Origin: Siniperca chuatsi
Taxonomy: Eukaryota; Chordata; Actinopteri; Centrarchiformes; Sinipercidae
DNA length: 64,000 nt
Assembly: GCF_020085105.1 (NCBI RefSeq)
Contig: NC_058045.1
Coordinates: forward strand, 7,950,333-8,014,332
Direction of reading: 5' to 3'
Positions 35,676-45,894 of the stretch are shown one piece after another. A program made the translations under genes and the position numbers. Every line of letters starts with the position of its first letter. The stretch's first letter is position 1. The notes beneath the pieces are model-generated. The model was not told where the DNA came from and ran no database searches. It saw nothing but the letters and a program-made list of their open reading frames with translations.

Positions 35676-37086
35676 ATCTGCAGCTTACAGAACCTTTGGA
35701 ACAGAAGCAGGTTTTCTTTTACTCATTTTAACTGCATTGCACATATTTTTAACACATTATGTACTCCACATAGTTTGACAGACTAGACCTTGTATGAATA
35801 ATTGTAATGAGTCTTACAGTACAGTTAATATGTTTGATTAATCCCACTAGTTAACAGTTAAATAGATTTATTCAGATTTATTTAGTCTAATTGTCCTCAG
35901 GGGCTTTCAGATACATTTCAGTATTCTTCCAGGACCAGAAAATCCTTCCTATTGTTATAAAGGGCTTATGAGGAGCCAGTTGCATGGCTATATTTGGCAA
36001 CATTGCCACCATGCTTTGCTGTGTCCAAGCAGCTGCTGTAGGCTGTGCCAATAAAAGCCAAGCAGCAGAAACGTTTGGCAGCCAAAAGAAGAACAACAGC
36101 AAACCTGTGGAGACTTTGAGAGAAATAAAAAAAAAAGCTAAATCCCAATGCTTTCGGATCCACAACACTGCTCATTTTCTATTTTACTAGGTTGTTAATT
36201 GCATGTATCTATCGTCCAAGCATAAAGTTCCAGATTATGGCTCAAGTGAAAATGAGCTGTAAACCAACACTGTCTCTTTTATCACGTCTCCTCCCCAGTC
36301 TGTCTCACTTTCTTTGACCGCTTTGTAAATTTTGGCTTCACAACTACATTACCTCCTATTTGTAATGAATTTAACCATGGTATTATATATTAATAAATAG
36401 ATGTAGGTGTTAGAGAAGAATGAAAGCATGTCAATGCTTCTGACACAACACAGTAATATATCCAATTTAAATTAAGCCAACCTGACAGGGTGTGAAAGTC
36501 AAGGTAAACAAGCAAAGCAGCAGATAATCTTAGGAAACCTGCAGCCTCCTCCCAGGAGGTTGCCAGTTCATACGAGCAAGTCATCATCACTTATCACACC
36601 AGCTTTTCAGCCACAACGATGGGTCAAGCATGCTGTTACCAGCTGTAAATACTTTGGCAGGCAGTTTAAGCTTCAGGTTACATTTCTTCACTTAGAGCAT
36701 CAAGAGATCATCAAGAAGCTTGAGGTGTCGTAGAAGTCAAACCCTGAGAGCCACGTCAAAAAGTTGCTTTAAGACCTTGACAAAAGTAGTGACATAGCAA
36801 GGATTCCCTCACATAAATACCAAACGCAGTAGCTGTGTCAGGGGCATGGTGATATGCAGTCTTCACTATTTCCTACATTAAAGTTGGACTCGACTTTACC
36901 CAGACAAACGGCTGTAGAGACGGGTACTGTGCTTAAATACCCGGGCTGCTGTCACAGCAGGAGAAGAGGTCTCTTAATCTTGCAATGTCAAGTTAAAGAG
37001 CCCCCTTTAATGTCTATAATAAATCTGATTGACTTTTATTTTCTTGTGATAAATAGCATAGGTTGATTATTTGAAATGAGTCTTAC

Positions 37087-37212
37087 CTTGAAGGTGAGAA
37101 GAAATCAGCGAGGGCAGTCACAGTGGTGAGTCAGGAAAAGAAAAAGCACTTTATGGTTATTAGTGAAAGATTTATGGATTCAAAGTCTCATGTGAATGGC
37201 TCGCTAAAATAG
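37087..37212 (-). promoter_or_regulatory. Promoter and leader exon of troponin I copy D
   Basis: CTAAAATAG at 37204-37212 lies in the shared block gtgaatggctcg-CTAAAATAG-acc. A TATA-like CATAAAT lies at about 37175-37169. The leader exon ends TTCAAG at 37087 before gtaaga, matching the copy B leader. The first intron to the ATG exon is about 1.4 kb. Confidence 0.65.
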
Positions 37213-37569
37213 ACCCCCTGTCCACCTGACAATTGCTGCATCACAATGCAGCCCTTTTTGATTTGCCCTCAACCCGTGACCCATTTATTTCATGTGATTG
37301 CATTGCATAAGAGCACACTTCACACGTCACTCGTCTAACTGACAGCTGAGTTATCCTCTCTGCAGATAACAGGTGCCCTGAGTGTGTTTGCTTTTAAAAT
37401 GTGTGTCATGGGGTGTACTGGCAAAGGCTAACATCAAAGACCAGTTGTTTTAAAGGTGTCTTTTAAAGTCAGTTTAAGGTTGAAGTTTATTAATTTGAAC
37501 TTGAAGATTTTTGTTAAAACAGTTGTTTTATTTTCTATGACTAGAAGTCAACAGCTATGTTTATCATGT

Positions 37570-37975
37570 GAGGCTGTACTTGGTCACGGTGGTGCTTTGA
37601 GCTAAATGCTAAAATCAGCATGCTAACATGCTGATGTTAAGCAGGTATAATGTTTACCAAGTTCACTATCTTAGTTTAGCGTGTTAGCATGCTAACATTT
37701 GCTAATTAGCACTAAACATAAAGTAAAGCTGAGGCTGATGGGAACGTCCTTTTGGTCAAAAACCAAAGTATTGGATAAGTTAAAAGTTTACCAAGATGAT
37801 GGTGCTAGATGAAAAGTCAGAGGATCACCAAAGTCAGTAGGATTCATCCTGAGAGGACACTGAATGTCTGGACAAAATTAGATGGCAATTCATCCAGTAG
37901 TTGTTGAGATATTTCAGTCTGGACAGACACACCAACATTTTCATCCCTAGAGCCACACAACTAGCATGGCTAAAA
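37570..37975 (-). repeat. Dispersed teleost repeat, relative of the 6.3-7.0 kb copy
   Basis: It shares phrases in opposite orientation with 6340-7110, such as atcagcatgctaacatgctg, gctaacatttgctaattagc, ccaaagtattgga and catccagtagttgttgagat. Family not assigned. Confidence 0.55.
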
Positions 37976-38859
37976 GTGTGATTAGAGCATTATGTCAAAA
38001 AGTGTCAAAAGTGCAAGTGCATTTATCAGTCTATACACAAGATAAACTCACCATTTCTTCTACTGTGGCTGTTCACAAGTCTAATGGCCTCTGGAATAAA
38101 ACCAGACTACCTTTAATACAGGCAGATTGATGTTATACTTTAAAAAACACAAAGAACACAGAAAAAAACCAGACAAAACAACATCAAAGTACAAATAAGA
38201 GCATACAGCATAAATTAAAGGAAAACTAGTAAAAAAAACATTACAGATGGACACATTTATATACCAGTTATGGATGCTTCATAAGAGGAGTTTTAAAGGA
38301 GGAGTTATAATTGTTGACAAATACACAGATAAACACAAAAAATGTTCTTACATCTGATTACAGCTACATAATAGTGTGTTACAATGTGTTATAAACCATT
38401 TATTAGTTGTTTATCTACTGCTTATAAATTCTAAATCCTGCTTGCCAGAACCTGAACACAACACGTCTCATCACAACTGACGGTAGCTGTACTAAATAAA
38501 AGTGTATTTTTATATTTGGATCAAGGGGTGGCACCATGGCTTCTGAATCACAATATGCCATTACACCACTTTCACACAGAGGAGGGATCAAATACAGCCT
38601 CTACAGTCTATTCTGGTCAGATTTCAGTGGCATATGATGGTCTGTCTTAGTGTTATGCAAAGTGATACAGTTGAGCTCAATGTCCAGTAGGAGACACGGT
38701 AACACTGAGACAATGCGACAGGAATTAACACATACCCACGGCCACAGTTATGTCCTATAGAATATAATCCCTGGTAACCAAGCAGTGAATAGCCGAAGGT
38801 TTAGTGGTCAAAATCCTGGCCTTCATGTGTTTATCCTCTAGATGTTAAAACGTGGTTTA

Positions 38860-39405
38860 AGAGGTGTCCTGGTGGCCTCTAGAGGTTTAAGCAGTGGTGG
38901 AAGAAGTATTCAGATCTTTTACTTAAGTAAAAGTAGCAATACAACAGTATGGAAATACTCTGTTATAAGTAAGTACATAAGTATTCGCATCAAAATATAC
39001 TTCAGGTACCAAAAGTAAAAGTAGTCATTATGCAGAATGACCCCTTTCAGAATATTATTATTAGTAGTATAATGATTATTATGTGTAAGCGTCACTTTAA
39101 TGTTGCAGCTGGTAAAGGTGGTGCTAATTCTAACAAATGTATATACCGGGTTGCTTAAGCTATAATAATACACCATAATAAATGTGTTAATTATATTTTG
39201 TATTTCTAATCTAAATCTGCAAACTAACTAGTAACTACAACTGTCAAATAAATGTACAATATTTCCCTCAGAAGTACTTGAATAAATGTACTTAGTTTCC
39301 ATCACTGGGTTTAAGACACTGATTTTGTAATCACAACATCCCAGGTTCAAGTCCTGTCGACTTTGTACTGTTTGCTGTCTAATAAAGCCAAAATGGCCCC
39401 CCCAA
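38860..39405 (+). mobile_element. tRNA-headed SINE fragment split by a MITE
   Basis: Left piece cctggtggcctctagaggtttaag and right piece gacactgattttgtaatcac followed by a B-box-like GGTTCAAGTCC read as one tRNA-like head once the 416-bp MITE is set aside. The tail after about 39400 is unclear, so the extent is approximate. Confidence 0.5.
38892..39307. mobile_element. hAT-type MITE with 8-bp target duplication
   Basis: The left end CAGTGGTGGAAGAAGTA and the reverse complement of the right end CAGTGATGGAAACTAAGTA form terminal inverted repeats. GGTTTAAG flanks it perfectly on both sides (38884-38891 and 39308-39315). An 8-bp duplication with CAG-type ends fits the hAT superfamily. Non-autonomous, 416 bp. 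A truncated relative lies at 52010-52340. Confidence 0.8.
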
Positions 39406-39958
39406 AAAGTAGTTTAAGCATATAAATAAATTGTGTTTTTTGTTCAATAACTTAACTCTTTTTATAATGTGACAAATTTCTTCAACAATATTTAACTGTT
39501 AACCTGTTTCCAGCCACCAAAATGCAATTTAAACTGTTTAAACAGGAAATTTGTAAATTTGGTCACAGATTCCCCCTAGTGACTGTTTGATGTTTGGGCA
39601 TGTTGGTTTTCTGTTGGCATCAACTGTCTACATTAATACCGCAATAAGAAAAAAACTAACTTCTATTTCTCACATAATTCTGAAGAAAATTGCAGATTGA
39701 GACAGCAATAATTTCAGCCCATGCAATGTTCTATATGAGAATGGAAACTATAAACCACATTTGATGAGAACATCCTTCCTGTGTATTCAGATGTCAGCGC
39801 CTGATAAACATGAGTCAAAGCACACTGGTTGAGATCAGATCACAGTGATTCTTCTCACTTGTTCAAGCAAACCAGTGAACCAAATGGAGTTGTTCATTGT
39901 TCTTGTTTACTCAATGTTTTTTAAAGCTTTTCCACATGTATTATTGAGCTACACCGGA

Positions 39959-42900
39959 ATGATCCATGTTCCTTTTTTCTGTTTTTGTTTGGCTGCTGGA
40001 CTCGCAGCATCGTCTTCTCTTAGGATTGTGGACAAACGTGGGGACTGCAATCAGCTGGTGAGGATTAAATCAATTGTAATAAATAAATATACAAGCAATC
40101 TTATAAAAGTAAAGTGAGGGAAATTTGAAGTCCTAGATCCATGAAGTCACTCTTATCCTTTGTCTTATCTGTTATCTTGTTTTGTTTTTTCAGGGTCTTG
40201 ACAACTGTAAAATTAGTAAGTATCTTATTTATCAAATCAGTAGAATAAAGTTCAACCAATATGTTGCAGGTGGCAATATTTTGTCAATATCTTTGCATTT
40301 GATTGTTTTCATTCCAAATGTTGCAGAGATTTGGTGTTATTCTTAGCGCGGTGGAATGATTTATGCAGGAAAATATAATTTTAATTGGACGTTTAGGTGA
40401 TTCATCTGCCCACACACATGAGTACACATATGTTGAATATACTCACAACATTATAATATATACACCGTTCCCTAAATGTCAGATAACTGCTCAGAGAAAA
40501 GCATGGTCGTACAACTTGCTCCTACCAGCCCAGAGTGGGAGGCTGAGGATGTGGGAGTCTGGATGGACGAACATGGGCCTGTTTCTGTTATGAATGTGAC
40601 GTGGAACATAAAGGCAGATGGTAAGTAATGCTACAATCTGCTTTTAAAACTACAATATTGTTTATTGTAGCTCACATTTTAACATGCATCAAATACAAGT
40701 TGTAAACCGACCAGTCTTTCATCAAAGGTAAATAGGAAATCAGACATTAGAGAGAAAGCATTCATATAAAATATACACTCTTCTATTCACAGGAGGTGTA
40801 TTAAAACTTCGTGGATCCGTGATAAATATTCTGGATGAAGGTACAAATCAAAGTATGTGTGTGCAGTTTTCTTACAAACTCAACCAAACGCAAAATCCAA
40901 ACCATAGCAGGGTAAGATTGTAACATACTTGTTTATTTAACTATTGCTATAACAGTGGCCAACAATATACGTGCAGTAGACATTGCAGATTAGACACTGA
41001 CGATTTTCTTTTCTTTATTAGTGGACATTTTCCTTGGATGGAGTTGTGGTAGAGCCTGGGCATACATATATGGTGTCAGTTTTTAATTTGCCAGAACCTG
41101 AGAGGAGAGACTACAGGATTAGAAAGCAAATTACCATCCCAGGTGAGTTACCTCCAGATCCAGATCCCTGAAATCTACATGAAAAAGCTGGGAGATATTT
41201 TCTATGCTAGACATGTATTACACGTTATAATTTTCTGTACAAACAAGGTTACAAGTTATAATGATTCTATGTTGTCGTGTTCAGGTATACCTACATGTGT
41301 CTGGTATCAGTACCACAATTAAAATAAGCAATATGAAAAGATTTGTGATCTTGAGTATAGCCTGTTCAGGAAGTAGTAACGTGTGTATAGCCACGATAAA
41401 CAGTCCCAAAAAAGGATCAGTTTAATATATATTGTGACAATGGCTCTTTTACAAAAAAAGATTCTTTCACATTTATCACACTTTGTCACCTTTTGGATAT
41501 GTAAATAAATAGATAATTTGTTGCATAACCACAATTCACTGAGTGATTTGATTCATCTTGTAAATTCAACACAAAATAAACTTTAAAACATTTCTAATCA
41601 TCTTGTAATATTTACTGCCACAACCAGGATGTGATGACAGGAGAATACAACAGGCCCAAATGTGTCTGGAAAATGGTACATTTTACATTCTTTACATCTC
41701 ACGAGTTTTAATCGACTAGTGTAAGAGATCCAGGACCATCTAGGCATTGTACTTTTGTTATTACAGGTAGTCTATGGAATCCTCACATGACCGCTGATAT
41801 GTCTGTGGATAAGGAACATAGAAAGTTATCCATTGTTGTGGGTTTTGAGGCAGCACAGTATTCAGAGAGATACAAAGTCTCCATCTGGAGTCATGGTTTC
41901 CATTACTCAAAGAATGTCTCAAAGGTAATTTGTGAGACTGACATAATATGGTTTACTGCTTGTTTAGCGTGAAATACTGTCGAGTACACATATGACATCA
42001 AAATACCTTTTCTCACTTTGTCATTTTCATGAACAAATAGGAAAACAGAACACTGCTGAATGTGACATTTGAGTTCGGTTTGTGGCAGCTCTCACAGTGT
42101 AATATATCATTAATGGTAAGTTCAATTTAAATGTTTATTTAATGTTTCATCCCTGACAGTTGATAAATAAATCTTACTTGTAGAGATATAACATCAAAAG
42201 CTCACCTTACTCTGCTTGTTTTAAAGATTCAGCCATTTTTTATTCGATGCAAGAATGACTGTTTGCGCCCCGAGATAGAAATCGATTACTGCCCGTGTAA
42301 GTACGATTTTCGTTGTACATACAGTAGATTTTCAATATGGCCATAAGGTGCAAAGCATAAATCAGTGGTCCCCAAACTTTTTGGCTCATGACCCCTTTAA
42401 ATAAAGCAGTGTTCACTTGTGACCCCTTGTTGCAGGTGTCTGATTTGAACAAATGTTTGAGACCCAAAGAGGTTAAAAAAAGCAAAGATTAGAGAAAATA
42501 CCAAAAAAATTAATGCAAATTTATGTAGCAGAAGGTTATTTTCTTCTTTCCTATCCCATTAATCATCTCACAATCCCCTCAGATTGATCAAGATTGACCC
42601 CCAGGTTGGGAATCACTGGCATAATAATATTCGAATTCACTTTTTGTATTTGTAGAGGTATTTAGCTAATCATGTTGTTTTTTATTTTTTTAGATTATCC
42701 ACCACGGACTTTGATGATAAAGGCAACTGTGGGGCTGTTTCTTATTGGCAGTTGTCTTGCTTATTTACTCTGGAGAGTATCTCATAAAGGTTTGCCTTCT
42801 TATAAATACACTGTATTGAATAGAAAGCGCAGCTTGAATTGATAATCAATCAATGGATGTCACCCTTTTCTCAGATCCTGTAAACACATCCTCATCTGGC

Positions 42901-43620
42901 ACCAGAGAGCAACCAGAAGGTTTTCAAGTGCAAGAAAGAAAAAAAGTCCTCGTCATCTACTCCCTTGACCACCCTTTATACAAAAACATTGTTCTCAAGC
43001 TTTGTGCCTTCCTGGCGACCAAATGTGGCACTGAAGTGGTCCTGGATCTGCTGGACTCTACAAGATTGGGAGTGTTGGGAAGCATCCAGTGGTTGGACTG
43101 GCACAGAGAACAAATAGAAAACTCTTCAGATAAGATACTAATCCTGTGCTCACGAGGAGTACAAGCCAAATGGAGAGCCATGTGTGGTGACAAACAGGTT
43201 TTTCTGAGAGAGGACACCCGCTCGCCTGTAGGTGACATGCTCAGTCCAGCCCTCAGCCTCATGGTCCCCCATTTCATTCGATCTGCGTCATTTGAAAAGT
43301 ATATAGTGGCTTACTTTGACGATGTTTGTTCTGAAGAAGATGTTCCTTTGCCTTTCAAGATTACAGTACGATACAAGCTGATGAAACAGTTTGAAGAGCT
43401 CTTTTTCAGAATCCTGAACACTGAGCGTCACGAACCGGGCAGAGTGAATCACATTGAAGGGCTTTCAGAGGACGAGTACTACCACTGTCCCTCAGGTAGA
43501 GCCCTGTGGGATGCCATAGAGGCTTTTCATGCGTACCAGCTGGAGCATCCACTGTGGTTTGAAGATGAATTACTGGAAAGCTCAGAGTTGGAGGTTAAGG
43601 AGACATCAGCTGAGATCTGA
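39959..43620 (+). CDS. il17ra-like: Interleukin-17 receptor A-like, short cytoplasmic tail
   Basis: Type I membrane receptor of the IL-17 family, signalling through its SEFIR domain to Act1-type adaptors. Coding exons: 39959-40057, 40194-40215, 40483-40620, 40793-40911, 41022-41142, 41628-41675, 41767-41924, 42041-42115, 42227-42296, 42694-42789, 42875-43620; 1692 nt, 563 residues, all phases fit. The chosen Met starts a normal signal peptide (MIHVPFFCFCLAAGLAASSS); an upstream in-frame Met at 39884 is possible. The ectodomain has many Cys and N-glycosylation sequons (NVT, NQS, NVS, NRT, NIS). The membrane helix is near IKATVGLFLIGSCLAYLLW. The SEFIR domain is in the last exon: VLVIYSLDHPLYKNIVLK, CGTEVVLDLL, ILILCSRGVQAKW, QFEELFFRIL. 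Human IL17RA has about 300 more residues after this region; here the protein ends soon after WFEDELLESS. Probably a teleost IL-17RA paralogue. Confidence 0.88.
42363..42618. mobile_element. hAT-like MITE in il17ra-like intron 9
   Basis: The ends CAGTGGTCCCCAAACTTTTT and (reverse complement of right end) CAGTGATTCCCAACCTGG are inverted repeats. Flanks GCATAAAT and GCATAATA look like a slightly decayed 8-bp target duplication. The internal text (gctcatgaccccttt) belongs to a widespread vertebrate repeat type. Lies wholly in an intron. Confidence 0.6.
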
Positions 43621-45894
43621 TGCAAAAACAAACCTCATTGCATATTGTGTACCCAACTCAACCGGAGCCATCAGTCATGTAAATACACAAGAATGTGATT
43701 TAACTGAAAACAGAACAGGATTTTACATTACTGAAGAGTTTCAAATGTGCACCTCAGTTGAGTTCACTATTTTTGAGAATATGCAGCCAGTTTGATATAA
43801 TCGCGTTAGTGTTTTGAGACATCAAAGAAAGATCTAATCCACTGTTCGATGAAATCGTAGCAGTCCATCAGTTATGACATCATAGGAGCAACAGAAATCT
43901 GCTGAGTGAACTCAGAGGATACAAACAGAAATTGGAGCATGGCGTAAAACACGAGCAGTTAGCTGGTGTGTGGGCAATGGATGTAGAAGACTTGGATGAA
44001 TTTGTAACTTCTTGCCAACCAGTTACCAAATTTCAGTGTGAATTTAAAAGAAAGGAAATATGTGGACACTTTATACACATTCATGGTATCATTAATGGTT
44101 TAGTTTTTGTATTTTGCCATGTATCTGCTTGTCTTCATATCTGTTCTGCAGTATTTTTGCATGTTGCATTAATGTTAAATATCACTTGCTTTTACTACTC
44201 CAGAGTAGTTCAGACCACAGAGATCTGTGGTTGATGCTTGTGGGCTGTGTAAACAGTGTTTGGGTCAAAGTTCAGCCCTCTGGGCAAAGTTTCTAGCATT
44301 TTTGTTGCACGGGAGAAGGTAAGTACTAAACCTTGTTTGTGGGACACTCTTTCATGAGCTGATGTAATGTGCTATGTTCTTTTTAACATGTGAAAGCATG
44401 GACGTTTTGATAAATAGTCAATATTTCTACCACAGGTAAATGGTCTCCCTCCTACTGCATAGAGCATGTTTTTATAACTCCTTTAGATTGAGTCAGCTTT
44501 TCAGATGGTTTGAATTGTACTTTTCATTTGTTCATGTGTTTCTGATCCACTCAGTTTCACTGATGAGATTAAAGACAGTGTTAAACTTAAAATGCTTGTC
44601 TCAGATAAGTTATGGAAAATGTAATACGTTTCAGACAATCTTTAGTGTATAAAAGTAGGGGGAAGATAATACAGACCCCAGCTCTGGAATGTGGGTGTCA
44701 GTTTCTGAAAGTGGCCCCCAAAAAGTGGGGAGGGGCGGTGGGAGTTTGTCCCAACTAACTGGAGCAAAGAAAATCCTCTCAATGGCTGAATTGAACTTGT
44801 TCCTTGCAGTGACAGAAAACACTGCAGTGTTATAATTAGTCAAGCTGGGAAACAGGGAATACCAGGGAACAAGACCCAAACGCAGGCAGAGCTGGTGCAG
44901 ATCACTATTAACAGAAAGGCTTACACTGGAGAAGGGAGGCAACAGTAGCTCACAGCAGGTAAGCAGTCTCAAACAGAAGAAAGAAAATCCAACAGTGGAC
45001 AGGCAATATCCCAAAATTCCACAAATAGGAAAAGTACAGGGAAACAACAAACCAAGGCACTTGACAGAGGTGCAAAAACTAATTGAAAAAGGACGGACAC
45101 AGACTTAAATACGCTTAGGTGAGGGCGACAACGAGACACGTGAAACTGATCAAGACACAGGTGAAAACAATCAGTGACAGGAAACAACAGTAAAAGACAT
45201 TTGAGGGAAGGAGACTATTTCAAAATAAAACAGGACATAACAGAACACAAACCCCAAAACCATGACATGCAGGTTGTGATGCAACTGGGGAGCCTATTTG
45301 ATTTCTCCTGAAGCTGAGGTAATGTAATGTTTTGACAAGCACATCGTGTGTGACCTATACAGTTCTTAAAGATTGGTCTATACTATAAAATGTAATATAT
45401 GTATGAATAATATGTTATATCATGAAATGTTGTCTGAGGAAGTAAATTTAGAAATAAAATCAATCCTATAGTCCCTTTAGTGCGTTCTTGTTTGTGATTC
45501 ATTCTGAAGAACAGTGAAAATTAAGCTTTGATTGAGACATTGTGATGTTCTTTTTGTAATTTAATGTTGGACTATAATTTTTGAATGTATGTTGGAAAGG
45601 AGATGTCTAGGAGGGGTTAAGCATTTAACCATAATCAACTAGTTATAAAGTACATTTTCATTTCTCTCAAAGCCCAGTCTCTCTCATATTCTCTTAATCT
45701 CTTTAGGCTATCAAAGTCACTCACAAGTTGCTACCCAGTGATTCTCTGGACACTGGATCACCAGGCTGCAACAGTGACAGAAACTTGAATGGCACAAGTT
45801 GATTGGATAGAAAAGCATCAGCTGACACAGTTTTTCGCTCTAAAATTTAAAAACTCTTCATGTTTTCAGGGTTTCCCCTCAAAATCTGAACAGA
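43621..45894. other. il17ra-like 3' flank and 5' flank of the pseudouridine enzyme gene
   Basis: The first part is probably the 3' UTR of the receptor. The open frame at 43932-44234 has no recognisable domain. A solo-LTR-like repeat lies at about 44765-45268. A leader exon of the next gene must lie upstream of the acceptor at 45869 but was not pinned down; the region around 45700-45800 is a candidate. Confidence 0.4.
44765..45268 (-). repeat. Solo-LTR-like dispersed repeat (candidate fossil)
   Basis: On the minus strand the block opens TGTCATGGTTTTGGGGTTTG, is rich in short CTGT/CCTT phrases and closes near CACTGCAG. This resembles a lone long terminal repeat of a fish LTR element, with no internal genes nearby. 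The boundaries and family are uncertain; it could instead be an unrelated dispersed repeat. Confidence 0.3.

Larger units (their letters stand above)
37213..39958. other. Intergenic, troponin I array to il17ra-like gene
   Basis: No coding exon was recognised. It contains a dispersed repeat (37570-37975), a tRNA-headed SINE split by a hAT-type MITE (38860-39405) and AT-rich unassigned DNA. The boundary also marks a change of gene direction: minus-strand genes end and plus-strand genes begin. Confidence 0.5.

Noticed and set aside
35887-36175. Possible extra gene in the copy D first intron
   Set aside because: Open frames on both strands over the same bases, no splice sites or motifs; probably chance.
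42853-42874. Upstream Met (MDVTLFSD) before the SEFIR exon
   Set aside because: It lies in the intron before the acceptor ending at 42874; the preceding exon joins in phase at 42875.
43932-44234. 100-codon open frame after the IL-17 receptor
   Set aside because: Likely 3' UTR; hydrophobic end is low-complexity and there is no similarity I can name.
44631-45187. Minus-strand open frames, 139 and 72 codons
   Set aside because: They fall in the solo-LTR-like dispersed repeat and have no recognised domain.
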